DNA from: Stereum hirsutum FP-91666 SS1
Lineage: Eukaryota; Basidiomycota; Agaricomycetes; Russulales; Stereaceae
Length of the DNA: 64,000 bases
Direction of reading: 5' to 3'
NCBI RefSeq assembly: GCF_000264905.1
Contig: NW_006763143.1
Span: 1,048,555-1,112,554 of the forward strand
Numbering within the stretch: the first letter of the stretch is position 1; the number at the start of each line of letters is the position of its first letter. Shown here piece after piece: positions 1-12,863 of the stretch. A program made the translations under genes and the position numbers. The notes under the pieces are model-generated. The model was not told where the DNA came from. It searched no databases and saw nothing but the letters and a program-made list of their open reading frames with translations.

Positions 1-1177
1 GTTGAAGCCACGAGGCTGCTGGGGCTGAGGTTGAGGGCGGTAAGAGGGCATAGCGTTGACGTTTCGCGAACCGGGGAAAGTGGGGTTCTGGCCGTGGGTA
101 TCGTCGGACTGGTACTGGCGCTGTGGAATAGCGTAGTCGACTTGGAACTCGTCCTGACGCGAGGGTCCGTGCCTCGATCCTTGAGGAGCTCCATAGCCAG
201 TCAGCGACGGGTATGTCGTCTGCTCAGGTCTGTCGACAGCGGACATGATGCCAGAGCCCCACTGGTCCTGGTTACCGTCCGAAGGATTGTCGCCAGCGGT
301 CTGCAGGCGGCGAAGGTCCGCGCTCGAAAGGCCGCCACTGAAGGAGTGCGGACGATCCCGATGTTCGCTCGTGTTGACCTTGAGACTCTGCGACTGCAAC
401 GTGTTGTTATTCCCGGAAAGTCGGCTCGACGAGGCTGTGTCGGTCGACGACTCGCGAGAGTGCGACGCGATGTTGAGATGCTGGTCCGAGGGATTGGGCG
501 ACGAGCCGGAGTCGATGCTGGCGTCAGAGGAAGTCTCCAGAGGACTGGTCTCGTGTACTTGGACGATCGCGGCAGCACCCTTGTTCTTGGGCGGCGTGCG
601 AATCGCGCTGTGCAAGTCGTCACCACTATCAATACCGTTGCTGATCTTCAAGCGAACGATTTCATCGGCAAGCTCCCAAGAAGCAGCTTCGGCGTCTTTA
701 TCGACAAGCTGGCCACTGTTGTTGAAGCGCCAGCGGCCGCCTGTAGGGACAGCAGTGTCGGGCGAAGGTGACGCATCCGTTGTCTGGAATGCGTTCTGCG
801 ACGAGCGAGACGGGAGATAGGACGCGGACGGGTATTTGGGAGGTATAGCTTGATTGAAGATGGCGGTGTTGATGTGGGGACGGCGCTAAACGACAGAGAG
901 ATATGAACGCAGTCAGCGGCTGCGCGGACGCCATCAAACAGGATAAATAATGCCGCGGATTACGCTTCCTTAACGGGAATGGAAGGTGAAGGGGAGGTAG
1001 TGGTCGACTCACATCCTTGGCTGAGTCCTCCATGTTAGTAGAATCTCTGGGCGTTGTCCAATCACGAGGGTTAGTTTTTGCAGGCTTTGACGAGTACGGC
1101 GGAGAACGACGGTTTTCGGGCGATGACGAGAATAGGTTGTTTGATATTGGGGCAGAAGTCGTGACAGCGTCGTGCAT
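1..1177 (-). CDS. Unknown Ser/Pro/Gln-rich protein, N-terminal part (3' end beyond window)
   Basis: Starts at an ATG read down from 1177. Exon 1 is 1013-1177 and ends in a GTGAGT donor. The intron (886-1012) ends in TTTAG, and exon 2 runs from 885 off the left edge with phase kept. The visible ~350 residues have no domain I recognise. They are rich in Ser, Pro, Gln and Asn. A short ordered-looking segment, GGRWRFNNSGQLVDKDAEAA, is followed by a predicted helix (ASWELADEIVRLK), and the final visible part is Pro/Gln-rich. An N-terminal disordered region of an RNA-binding (for example PUF-type) or other regulatory protein is possible, but the functional domain would lie outside the window, so this is a guess. 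The sequence just upstream of the ATG is pyrimidine-rich on the coding strand, as in fungal leaders. Gene call fairly sure; function unknown. Confidence 0.7.
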
Positions 1178-4100
1178 TTAAACTGGACGAGAATTTAGAT
1201 GTGAGCAAGGGCAGAGAGAGGGCAGCGGGTAAGAGAGAAAAAAAGACGGACCAATTAAGGATAAATTTGACGATTCCGAGAGGATGCTTGCGAGATAAAA
1301 AGGTGCTTGAGGGAGTATGACGAATAATCGAGTTGCGAGAGGAGAGCGAGATGATGAATGCGAAGTGCTGATGCGAGGAGAAATGCGGGGGGCGAGTGCA
1401 GCAAGTGAAGCAATAGATAGCCGATACCGACGCCTAACAAGGGCCTGGTCGGCTCTTGAAGAAGCTAAGGGTCTAGTGGGATGCGACGAACTAGGCGCCT
1501 GAAGACCTGCTGGGACGACGACGATGAGCGACGATGAAAAAAGACCCAGATGAGAGCGGATGGGGAGGGATGGTGGTGGTTCGGGACGAAGAAGGGTGAA
1601 GAAAAGAAAAGACGGATTGGGAGAAATCGAAGGGTTTGGGGTGGAGCAAAGGAGGAGGAGTAACGTACTGAGTGATCACAACGTGCCCTGTGCGTGGACC
1701 GGGATTGCCAATAAATACGTCGACGGCTCGTTCTCTGGAATTCTTGCGTGCTGGACCCACGCAAAAGAGTCGTGTCCGCCTTTCTGAGTCGCGACGAAGG
1801 CTCTATCGATGGACGGCTGGTTGTAGACGGCGAGCAGGAGCAGAGACGGAGACGAACGTCGTGCGAGCGCCGTCATATATTCAGCTTATGTAACATACCC
1901 TCCCACGCCTCAAATCACAGCGATGGCCGCGATATTAATTTACACGTTCTCCGCCCCTACGCCTCCAGGCAAACACGCCCGATATTACTGCATTCCTTTT
2001 CGCACTCTCTCATGTCATTCTTCGCTGCAGAAATCGATATGAGAATCGTATTTCCCCATACCCATAATTCCCTGTTCTTCTCGACGCTGTGCCGTCCTTG
2101 TGAAGTATTTCGCACGTGTCATACAAACATTCCTGTGCTTCTTTCTCGCATCCCTGAATCGCGGATACGCCGCTTACACCTCGCTTGCACTAAAACAAGC
2201 TGGTAGCGCCTCTTGCTCTCTTTCATGAAAACTCATGGATCAGACAATCCGCCCTGTGTACCCAAAGCTGCATTCTGATCAGACTTCTTCGCACATCACA
2301 ATCGCCCACACGCAATCGGCGCCACACACTGTACGTCTTGATGTTCAATGTATCGCCACCAGGCCGTTGCGGCCCTCCACAATGCGTCAACGATCTCACA
2401 CCGTTACTCTCCTTCGTTGACGACGATGTACTCGCTCGAGCGGTTAACTTCAAGGCTATTTACACGCTGACCGAGCTCAACGCTTCACCCACGCACCTCC
2501 GCTTCTCCGAGCCTCTCAGTGGTACAACGCCGTCGCATCTACCCTATCTCCTTGTATCCGTATATGTGATCATCCTCCGGGAGCCTTTCCATTCTCACAA
2601 CATTCTCTCGCAGCGCGTTCACCTCGTGTGGCCCCAAAACGGGTCAGAACATCGACCAGCTGGTCCTGCCTCGCCGTTCGCTCGCCTACACACGCACGGA
2701 GCGCCACCCAGTTGTTCACGTTTACGCGGTTTGCACCTTCTGGAACCTTCTCGCTCGAGAAGGAAGGGATTCTTACCGCTACCCCTCCCTTTATGAAAGT
2801 CTGGCTCTGAGTTATCGATGGCCGTTGTCCACCGGGTTATTGCCCAAGGCCAGTGAGATCCCCAACGCTTTCGTGCTTGGTCGGAGGGTGGGCGCAAATG
2901 ATATCTTCTGCACAGCTTTCAATTGTCGTGATCGGACCATAATTATGCTGCTTGTAAGAGGTCACTCGTCCATGAACGGCCATGAGCTACTCTATTCTCT
3001 TCGACCCCGCAATATATCTTTCATTTCCCCCAAGTGATACGTACTGTTATTCTCGCTGTCACTGTATTCTAGTGTATTCCTCTTTCACCAAGCAACTCTA
3101 ACCACCCGGCGTAAGTATACACGTCACTCATCCTGGAACCCCCTATTGCGATATTGTGGCGGTGGCGTCGAACGACGTCTAAACTGAAATGTTCAACATG
3201 TCTCGGAACGGAAGACGAACGGAAGCAAAACGAAAAAAGCCTCCGCTGTCAGTACCCCACGCCACGATCAACTTGAACCTGCATATGGCAGAATGGTTCC
3301 AGGGCAGCGAAAGTAAAGCATCGGACCCAAAAATGTAATCGGTCGCCTAGTACACGATATCGATACAGTACTGCCCTCTGCGCCATGCTATACTCTACTG
3401 TACTGCGCCACCGCTGGGTATAAATACTGTACACTTAAGTTAGGGGCGTTTGCGCCCACGAACATAGAGGGTGTGATCTTGGGGAGGCCAGTTACTTCCC
3501 CAAGATTGTTGTGGTCTCGAATGTCAGTAGGCCCCCTAGTAGTCGTGTACGCTTTTTAATTTTAGTTTCAGTACTGTAATGCTTCGAGTTCGAGGCCGCC
3601 TGCTGGGCGTCAGGAATGACGGATGCTGCGGTTCATACCAGTCGACATATTAAATAAGATGTCGGGCTGCTCAATATTTTGCGAAGGCGACGGTGGCACT
3701 GGCAAAGTTGTCGTCGAACATGAAAATATCGTGCCAGTGACGGAATATATTCGGTTGAGCCAATAGCCCACTCAGACGATAGTTTTGGAGACTCGGACCT
3801 CTTCAACTTACACGCTGTGTCGGTGCGTCCAGTCCAGCCCTCAGATCTGCTTCGGAGAATACGAAGCTCATTTCGGACTTTGAGCTCATCCATCCATCCA
3901 TCTATCCGTCATCGACGTCTCTATCGGGCGAGCGACGACAACTTATTGCGCACGACCAAGACGATGCTAGAGTACTTATGCCGGGGCCTAATCTGCAGGT
4001 CAGCGACACGCAAGGACAGTAATCAGATATCATCCTCATGTGGCGATGAGCAGAAGAAGAGGAAGTAACATTCATGCTCTGAATCGATATACGACGCAAA

Positions 4101-4317
4101 CCAGTACTCTGAGTCCGAGTCCGCGTTCGACAGATTGCTGTCATTAACGGCTATTACTCTTCACCAAACCTCCATCGCGATAGCCGTCGACGACACGAGT
4201 CCAATCCGTTAAATAGAGCCAAACTTGGGCGCAAAGATTGCCTAAGAGATACACACAACATACATACTGATGGATTGATTCATGTAACGATTGCTTCACA
4301 TCCCCCGCCTCTGACGA
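1178..4317. other. Gene-poor spacer, no supported gene
   Basis: About 3.1 kb between two minus-strand genes. It holds the 5' leader and promoter of the gene at the left edge (roughly 1178-1700) and the 3' UTR of BLM10 near 4100-4317. Several short open frames exist on both strands, but none links into a spliced gene or resembles a protein I know. The only local oddities are a four-copy CATC repeat at 3887-3902 and a short acidic/aromatic open stretch on the minus strand near 4037-4155. I see no RNA gene. Confidence 0.5.
3887..3902. repeat. CATC tetranucleotide microsatellite (4 units)
   Basis: Four perfect tandem CATC units followed by a degenerate one (TATC). It lies in the gene-poor spacer between the left-edge gene and BLM10, with no coding context. 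Confidence 0.8.
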
Positions 4318-7300
4318 TCACGCGTCTAGGAAAATGAGGTGGAAGAACCATCAGTATCAAGGGTAAGACGTACAAAGATGATGGGTGGGAGGGAAGGGAA
4401 GGGGGAGGAACCCGAAAGACAAAAAGACAAAAGGACAAGACACGTACAATATGACGTCCCAACGAGCATCGTTGACAAGTTCTGCAGTTGGTCCTCGTCG
4501 AAGCTCAGCTGATCTTTGTGCCAAGTATCCTGTGTCATGTTAAACGTAGGTGGTAAGCAAGCTTATTTCGAGCTGAAAGAGGAAGTGGACGGGAATCAGG
4601 CGGTCTTACCTGATGGGTCTGGTAGAAAGCCGGGTTAGTCAAGGTTATGAAGAGGAAGGAGACCAGACGAACCTTCTTGAACTCAGACGAACACTTTCTG
4701 ATTGTGCTTGAGATAGGCGGAGGATCAGTCGCATGCAAAGCGAGAACTAGAGTAAGGTTATCGGTCCAAGTTGTGAGAATCGACCACGTGAGCACGGTAG
4801 TAGACGATGCTCACTGTCGGTCAGCGGGGGCATCCAGGGCTCGACAGAGTAAGGGAAACTCTCAATGAGCGCACACAAGCCCAAGATGGCAGAGTGCAGC
4901 GTGCGCAGAGATTCGGCGTAAGCAGGATCTTTTCGCTGCGGTATCCTCGTCTTACGCGCCAGCGAGACGAAGCGATCCTACAATCTAGAATATCAGCCAA
5001 GGTCGGGCAAGAAGCATGCTTGAAAGGTACTCGACCTTAAGTGGAATGATGCTCTGTCGTTGAGAGACGCGGACGATGCCTGAGAGCGCCTTTGATGCCA
5101 TCTCTCGCACCTCCACATTATCGTCCGAGAGGCAATTGAGCAGAACAGTCATAACAGTGGATATACTCTCGTTCGGAATGCTCAAGAGGTTGCGATAGAA
5201 GAAGACGACCAAAGCTGGTAAGGCATGCATCCGGATTCTCCATTGCTGCAGGAGAGTTGACGCATCAGGGGAAGAAGAAAATAAATCAGGGAGGCACATA
5301 CCGTTGAAGACTTGATGGCGTCCACGAAACTGGAGGTGATGACCTCTGTCGTTTCCCGTGCTCGAGGAGGTGCGACGGCTGAGAGAATATATAGCACTGC
5401 TCGACTATGGGTCTGTAACTCTGTGTCGTCGCTGAGCTCCGACATGCGGAAGAACTCGGGACTGTGGAAACGCCGTTAGTGATTGGGTGGGAATTGCTGA
5501 ACGATGGAGAATACGCACAGCATGTGTAGCATGTATGGGAACATCAAAGACGCGTGAGAACTGTAGAATGAGACCCACATCCATCGCAACACTAAAGTCC
5601 TTCGTTAGCCTCATGATAAACCGTCCGAAGCTGAGACTTACGGGTCAGACCAACTTTGTCGTACTACTCATACCATGATCAGCCGCGGTATCTCATAAGG
5701 AACGACGCTATAACATACCTGAGATTGATTGACTCGCGGTGGAGGAAGTCGTTCTTCTTTCCACTTCGGGAGCTGTTGCACGACTTCTACAAACCGCGAG
5801 AGATACGGCGCTTGTCTCCGGTAGAGTTCAGTACAAGTAATTCAAGGAAGCTGCAGCATAACCTACCGGATCTGCAGAGGGTCATCCGAGGTCTGACAAG
5901 CTTGTAGGAACGCCTCGACGGAAGGGTACGCCGGCCGCCATTGGTTGGTGACGATTATGTAGAGATCTTGCGCGATGAGTACTCTCATCTATCGTACAGT
6001 GAGTTCGACCCCACGCAGAGATATATTTTACGATAAATACCTCCGCATAGCCTATGTTGCAGTTGTCCAAGAACAGATTGAAGTACTTATCCATCACCTG
6101 CTTATCTCGTCGCCCGACAAGGTCCAGATAACAGCTGATCATGGCGAGCGACTTTGTGACTGCCAGTGCAAAGTTATGAGCATCAGGTGAGACATCAAAT
6201 GAGAAAGGACTTTAACTTACTAGCGAACGCAGAGTCACTCTGGAGATCAAGAGGCAGAGAAAGAACCCAAGACACAAGGGCGGGTGTCCGACGCGGGTCA
6301 CGTTCCTCGAGGGCAAGGTTAACAATACCCTCCCACAAGTTTAATGTATCTGGCTTGATCTGTGCAAAGATTCGATCAAGACGATCGGTAATCCAGGACC
6401 ATAGTTGATCGGAAAGCTGCTTCGGCCAGTGTTTTGATCCTGAGTGACGAACATAAGCATTATAGTCAAGATGACAGAGAAAATGTAGACGTACCACGAG
6501 CGAGACCGCCTATAATCTCAGCAGCAGCGCGCTGCTTGAACCTGTCCGCGTCCCATAAGAGCGGTTCAGTGACCTGAAGGAGTTTCTCAAGCCCTGCGCC
6601 TTGGAATGTCTTGGCTACACAGAGCGGTCAGCGCACGCCACAAACAAGTACAGCCTGAGGAGCGTAACGAACCCAGTGTCTTGATAAACAAGATATTATC
6701 TGGCCGAAGCTCGGGATTCCCCGTTGTCCTTCCCGACTCCTGTCCCCAAAGCACCGCCAATTTGTCGAAGTACTCGTCCTGGTCGATGAGCGCTGTGATC
6801 GTCTCGAGAGCTGGTTGGGACTCGGTCTCCCAAGACAATGGCGGGGGTCCTGCGGGCACAGCCTTATACGCCTTCGTATGGGGAGTCCATGCGAGGAATC
6901 CAGAGCTAAGCTGGTCGATGTACAGATCCCTATGCGAGGTGACAGCGTTCATCATATCTGAAAGTCTCACAGTAGGTGGTGACTTACTGGGCTCCTCCCG
7001 ATTGAATGGGCTGTTGAGCAAGCTTCAAGAATTCCTCTTCACTCTTGATCGAAAGCTGAGTGGACAAAGGACTGGTCCACGCATCCAACCATAGTTCCTC
7101 CGACGTCTTCGAGTATGTGCGGATTTTGATGAATGCCGCAATCTTTATGATCCCACTGACAACGACACGCTTCAATAACGACAGGAAGACGTAGGGCTGC
7201 TATGGACGGCTTACCGTTGAGCGATCCTGCGTAGCGTCGGGTGAGGACTTGTTGTTTGTTCGATGAAGAGCTTGGTCAAAGCAGCCGATGGAGGGGCATC

Positions 7301-10300
7301 TCGCCGGAGCAGTGCATAGAGAAAGGTCAGAGCGATTTGAACATAACGCCACTGACACAGGTGGTACGTCAATCAAACGATACGGCGCAGAGAGGTGAAA
7401 GGCCTTACATGGGTGGAAGGTCGCAATGCGATCTCTACAATCGTCGCTACCTACGAAACGAAGTCGATACACAGAAGTATGTTGAGCGAATCGAAGCGCG
7501 GATACAACGACAAAACACACCGTCTCGTCATACTTTTGCAGCCTGACCGCAGTCCTTGAAGAGCGTTTCTGCACAGCTTCTGTGAGGATCGCCTGATCGA
7601 CGACCTTTGGAGAGAACTCAGACGCTAGGGCATTGATCGCATTAACTACACCAGGTGTTTCGTCGGTGTAGGCATCTGTTCGCGTAGTCTCTTCCTGGAG
7701 ATGGCTAAGGCTATCTTGCGCGAGCGACGCTATGAGCTTCTGGATGGAGGGCTAGGTGATCGACAAATGTTCAGGGTCAGTAGCGGCAACGCAAAGAGCA
7801 CATTGAAAGACATTGACCTTCTCTTGGTGTTGAGATTCGAGCAGCGCGATCAGGTATTTTCCATACATCGCGGGATCTTTCGGGTCTAAGACAGAAAGTC
7901 ATGAGCCAGAATTCTCATCCATCAAAGACCATTTCTTGCCTGCGATAGCGTAGCTGGCAATTCCTTTGTTCCACAGAATGTAGAGTGCTCCCTTCATGCG
8001 GTCTGCGTCGATACCTTTGGCTAGGGCGTCGAATAGCATCGGAAGGATCAACCTGGTGGACCGCACATAGAGCTACAAAGGACGTCAGCAACAGACGCAA
8101 TCAAAGCAGAGGGTACAAGGATCATACCCCGCAGATGTTGTTAAGGACAGCCTGTGCATGTCTACATATAAATGAGCCACCGATCCTTAAAAGAGCTATC
8201 TAGGTAACTCACCTTCTTACGCGGACGTAGCTAGATATCGACAACTCGAGCGTGTCAGTCAGTAGTTGGTCGTCGAGTTCCGACCGGCGACGGTATACAT
8301 CATGCAAGTAGACACGCCCACTTTCCACGTCACAATCAGCAACAGCATGATTTTATCTTATATATTGACTGACCTGTGGTACACCTGGGCACGCTTCATC
8401 CAAACAAGCCTGGCATTCTGTTTCTGCTTCGGTCCCAGACGGTTGATGCTACAGCACAGTTGTGAAATCAGCATGGTTTCTCGTTCTCCGTGAAAGAATC
8501 AATGGACGAAGAGACTCGGCACTTACTTCCGCTGCGTCGAATAGTTCTTTTGCAACACATCGAATTCGGTTCTCCCCAACGCGTAATCTGACATGTAAAC
8601 ATCGATCGCCTTCGCCACTGAGAGCACGGCATCGATATGATCCTCTCCCTCATGTCCTTGTCCCAACGCAGTTGCGGCTTTATGTACGGCGTGACCAAAC
8701 CTCTGACGATGAGCGGCAGCTCTCTGGTACCGTGGGTCGGCAGGGTCAGCCAAGGCGAAACCGGCTTCGACGTCGATCGATTTGACGACGAGGGACTCGA
8801 CCTCGAGATGTGGATTCAGACAGCTCTGGACGACTTCTTTGGGGCCTTCCTTGATGAACGTGCTGAGACCACTCCAGGTGGACCGGCATACGTGGAGGTA
8901 GCTATGGGACAAGAGCGTGAATTGGAGCGTGACATTGATGATAGGCTCGCCTACTCACCGACAGAAGTCATTTCGGGCCACATTATCCCATGAATCAGCC
9001 GTATTGAGTAGTGTTTCAACTTTGTCCAAGGCGGGAGCGACAATCTTGTCCAGAATTTCCAAGGCGAATGAAATCTCCTCTGCGGATGGAACTGCACACA
9101 AAAAAATGTCAGTCGCTGAATATTGTGTCAAACAGGCCGGACGGACCGTGCCACTCGGTTTTCACATCCTTGGCCTCGTACATCTTGCCCCAATGAAGAT
9201 TGTGATCTTTATCAAATTCTACTCAAGGATCGCGATGAGTGACAAAATACATTCATAATTGTCACAATGGTACACGCACCGGGATCGTTCCACTCGTCGG
9301 TGTTGACGAATCTACTGTCCAGAGGATATACACCTGTAAGTGTGGCCATGATACGAGCGATGAGCCTCGCGCTTCCTCCGTATCCTCTTTCGCTCAAGGT
9401 CTTCTCAACGAGCAAAGAGAGCACTTCGATGATTTGGTCTTTGTGTTTAAGAAGCTGTAACCGGAATGTCAGATATTGTCCTCGGGTATGGCATGCAATC
9501 GACAACATACCGCTTTGCCTTCGTAGCCAAAGCACCCGCGAAGTATAGCGATGTCTATAGCATAGCAATGAGTGACTAGAGTCTTTGAATTCGTGCATAA
9601 TAGCTTACTCCAGTGTAGAGTCGTATCCGAAGGAACCGGGACATGGGTCGTTGTAGTCCGTATACTAGACGCCCCATGCTTCAACTCCTCCTCGATCTGC
9701 GCCTTACACCATGGGAAGAACTTGTCGATCGTCTTCTGAGGTTGTGCCCTCGCAAGACTGGAAACCATCTGCCCAAAGGCCTTGACAGCGTTAGACTTGG
9801 CTGTCGACGTAGCGTATTCGAAGACGAGCTTGAGGACGAGATCGAAGAGTGGGTCGGAGAGGTGGAGGCAAACAACATCAAGAGTGTTCTTGAGCGAGCG
9901 GAGGACACTCTCTTCTTGTTTTCCTCCCGTCGTGTTCTTCTTACCTCCCTCTTCGGGTAAATTCTCATACAAAGCGAGGATCCGTCGGAAGAGCGATGTG
10001 ACCCAGTCTGAAAAGCGAGTTTGATGGGGAGGTTAAGAAAGATAAATTATGTATGCAACGTACCTGCGAACGAAGCAGTGCTCTCTCTGGCCAAGGTCCT
10101 CTCTTCAGCTTTGCTGAGGACGGGCATTCCGATCCCCTCGGTGCCATCAGGCAGGCGAGTGTCCTCGTCCACATCCATGGAGTCCTCAGGTGGCGCGTCA
10201 CCCGAGAGCGACAGACCCGATTGTGTCATGGACAAATCCCCGATCTTGATATGTTGGCATACAGCCACGATGAAAGCTGAAGCGCAAACTGTCTTCGTCG

Positions 10301-12560
10301 GATCGTTCTTGAAGACCGTAGAGTGTTAATTCGAGGTTAGTGGCACCATTAAAGCCAAGGACAGCGTACCAGATCAATACCCGGGATACATAATTCCAAC
10401 AAGGGGGCAATGTGCTTCTGTCCGCCCAGCCAAACTTGCTCAGAAGCCAGCGGCAAGGCCACACCCGCAAGCATAGCCAAAACAGCGATGGTCCTGTGCG
10501 TTTCGAGCACAACTTCCAAGCCGCTATATGCACGCTCGAGCAGCTCGGGCATTATCAGACTAGGTTCGAGAAGGGCCATGTAGCGTAGTGCATTCTGAGC
10601 GAAACCTGCAGAGAGGGGATCTTTGGAGAACATGGCGAGGAGTGCTGGCGTGCGGAGGGTCAGGACGAGAGCCCGGCGAATAGCGGGTGTGAGGCGTTGA
10701 CCCTATGAACGAAAGTCAGACAGGGTATGTGCTTGTAGATATATCAACATACGACAGGGGTCTTGCAGCTAGATTGCTCTTCTTCCTTCCAGCGCTTGCC
10801 AAACTCGTACGTTACTCGGGACAAGAAGCTCGTCAACTAGAACAGAAAGTAATTAGAGAGTAGACACGATCTGATGGAAAAGTAGCAGAACATACACTCA
10901 TTGTCCACAGGCCAGAGTTGGATGGATGAAAGAATGATTCAGTGCTAGTAATCAGCCTATCTAGAGAGTCCATCGCTTTCGATCCAGCCAAAAACCCTTC
11001 TTGTCGCGCTGAATAATCCGCGCCACGCGAAGGAAGTGTATCGACTCGAACGGGGCCATCGACAGCCATAGAGTACACGATCATCCTCGCCAGACAATCT
11101 TTAAGGGGAATCATAGATTATTCGATTGCCCTCGCTTAACGTTTCCTATGAGTGAGATACTCACTGGAACGACTTATTGGCTTCTTGATTCGTAGAGAAG
11201 GGTGGTCGCCCTTGGTATCGGCATATCCACCGGTTGTGCTTGCGCCCTGGAGGGTCAGCGAAGTATAAGTACTTATCTCAGACCTTGAGCAGGGGAAGAG
11301 AACGTACTCTAGTAGCTCCTACTGGGACATCTGGAGGTAACGCTGGAGTCAGAGGCGGTATATTTTATCAGTGAGCAAGGGACACATACTCATGGATCCC
11401 AACGCCTTGCCGATCAGGACAGTCCACTCTTCCTGAGTCCAAATCCCGACGTCTTTCCACGGAGCGCCACCTTCAGCACCAGCATCGCCGGCAGTCCCTG
11501 CGACATGTTCTTCGGATAATTCACCGACGAGGTTGATCATTCTGTCGTCCACGATAGCAGAGTTGAACGCCTCCCAAATCTTGAAGAGAGCCGGAATGTA
11601 AAGATGAGTGTGCGTAGGTGGAAGAAATGAGGTTATGGCAGGAATCATTGTGAGGTATGTCTGAACGGAGCAATATAGACTATTAGCGCCACACAGACAC
11701 TCAAAAAGTGAAGTCGGACAGTACATCCTGGGTCAGAAGAGGTATGAAAGTCGACAACATCTCCGGTATCTCAGATGAGGGGTAATATCGCTTGCATTGC
11801 TCAGCAACGAATAGGAGGATGTTGACTACATTGCGGCTTTATACGACAGCGAAGGATCTTTCAGCACATAATGATGGTATCAGATAAAGTGTGACTGACG
11901 AAGGCTCGTAAAGGTTACTCTTGATCCAGAGTTCCTTCTGGAGCACTTTCCACAACGGCTTCCAAGGAAGTTGCAGGTCTTGAGGTTCGAGCTTGCGGCG
12001 GGAGTCAGACTTGGAAGCCAAAAGCCTAGAGAGCATGTCCGCCCACGAGCGCGTAATGCGGGGCTCGATGCCCGGGAGGAGACAGAGTTCATAGTAGAGA
12101 CGAATAAGTTTTGCACGGAGAGACTTAGAAACGGGATACCGCATGAGGAGCCAGCTGAAGGAATGTGTGGCGTGGATATGAAATTCAGCAGTTCTAAGAA
12201 CGAAGTAAACGAGAACACGGCGTACCACTGGAGTGCGCCATCCCAAGTGGAGAAAAGAAGCCAGTTCTTGGTCTCTACACAAATAGAGAGCTTTCCGACA
12301 GTATCCTCGAGTTTCTCGAGCATAACCTCCTCTGGCTCGCATTCATACGGAACGGAGTCGACATAGGTCTTGAGAGTGGCGCGCTGTTTCTCAAGAGCTA
12401 GTTGATCGGGAGATAACGAGTCGGACTCGAGGACAGGGGAGCCTGGCGTAGAGACGTCTTCGTCGCCATCCATGATATATCCTACGTGAGCTCCTACGGC
12501 TTGGAGAACACTGCTTAGATCAGTCAAGGACAAGTTTGGGTCTACGAGCGAAGCATCCAT
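4318..12560 (-). CDS. BLM10: Proteasome activator BLM10/PA200 family
   Basis: Large HEAT-repeat protein, about 2,000 residues by estimate, that caps the 20S proteasome and opens its gate; family members act in proteasome maturation and in degrading unstructured proteins or histones. The start is ATG at 12560 (MDASLVDPN); a TTG three codons upstream is not needed. The N-terminal region carries family-typical text, for example YVDSVPYECEPEEVML, then LLPGIEPRITRSWADMLSRL near 12.0-12.1 kb. The C-terminal BLM10 domain is clear at 4.9-5.3 kb (DDNVEVREMASKALSGIV, then SQRQSIIPLK). The last residues are FDEDQLQNLSTMLVGTSYYA, ending in the gate-opening HbYX-type tail YYA. The final 8 coding bases (4318-4325) sit in their own exon after an intron with a GTACGT donor and a CTAG acceptor. 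The gene is heavily intron-split and I found no disabling break. Internal junctions were not all verified. Confidence 0.93.
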
Positions 12561-12863
12561 GATGGACAAAGCAGGTTGTAGTGCTAAGTATTGGGTGGAA
12601 CAGAGACAGAAAAGTAAAACAAAGGCGAACCGCTATCAGAAAGTTTATATGCAACGCAAAGCGATTGCGCGGCCTGCGTTACGAATAGAGAGATGACGCG
12701 TCGAACAAGTCAGTGGCGAGAGAATGGACACGAATATCATTGCTGAGAGTTAGACGCGGACGCGTAATTGCGAGACACGTGGTTATCTCCGCGCCGATTC
12801 AGACGCGTCTTCCTCTCGCCGAGCTCTCGGGCATCTGTTTCACTCAAAACACTCCGATCCACC
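12561..12863. promoter_or_regulatory. Divergent spacer between BLM10 and the AIM18-like gene
   Basis: A 303-base spacer must hold both promoters and 5' leaders. It contains an AT-richer patch (AAAGTTTATATGCAAC, near 12638) and an ACGCGT hexamer near 12694. No strong TATA box or shared operator is evident. The promoter role is inferred from gene arrangement only. Confidence 0.45.

Noticed and set aside
31..771. 246-residue plus-strand open frame at the left edge
   Set aside because: Antisense shadow of the minus-strand exon, whose splicing and composition are convincing.
1675..1760. Possible upstream coding exon of the left-edge gene, open frame ending in a GTACGT donor
   Set aside because: It begins with GTG rather than ATG, and no phase-compatible acceptor joins it to the ATG exon at 1177 without a stop. 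It may be a 5' UTR exon at most.
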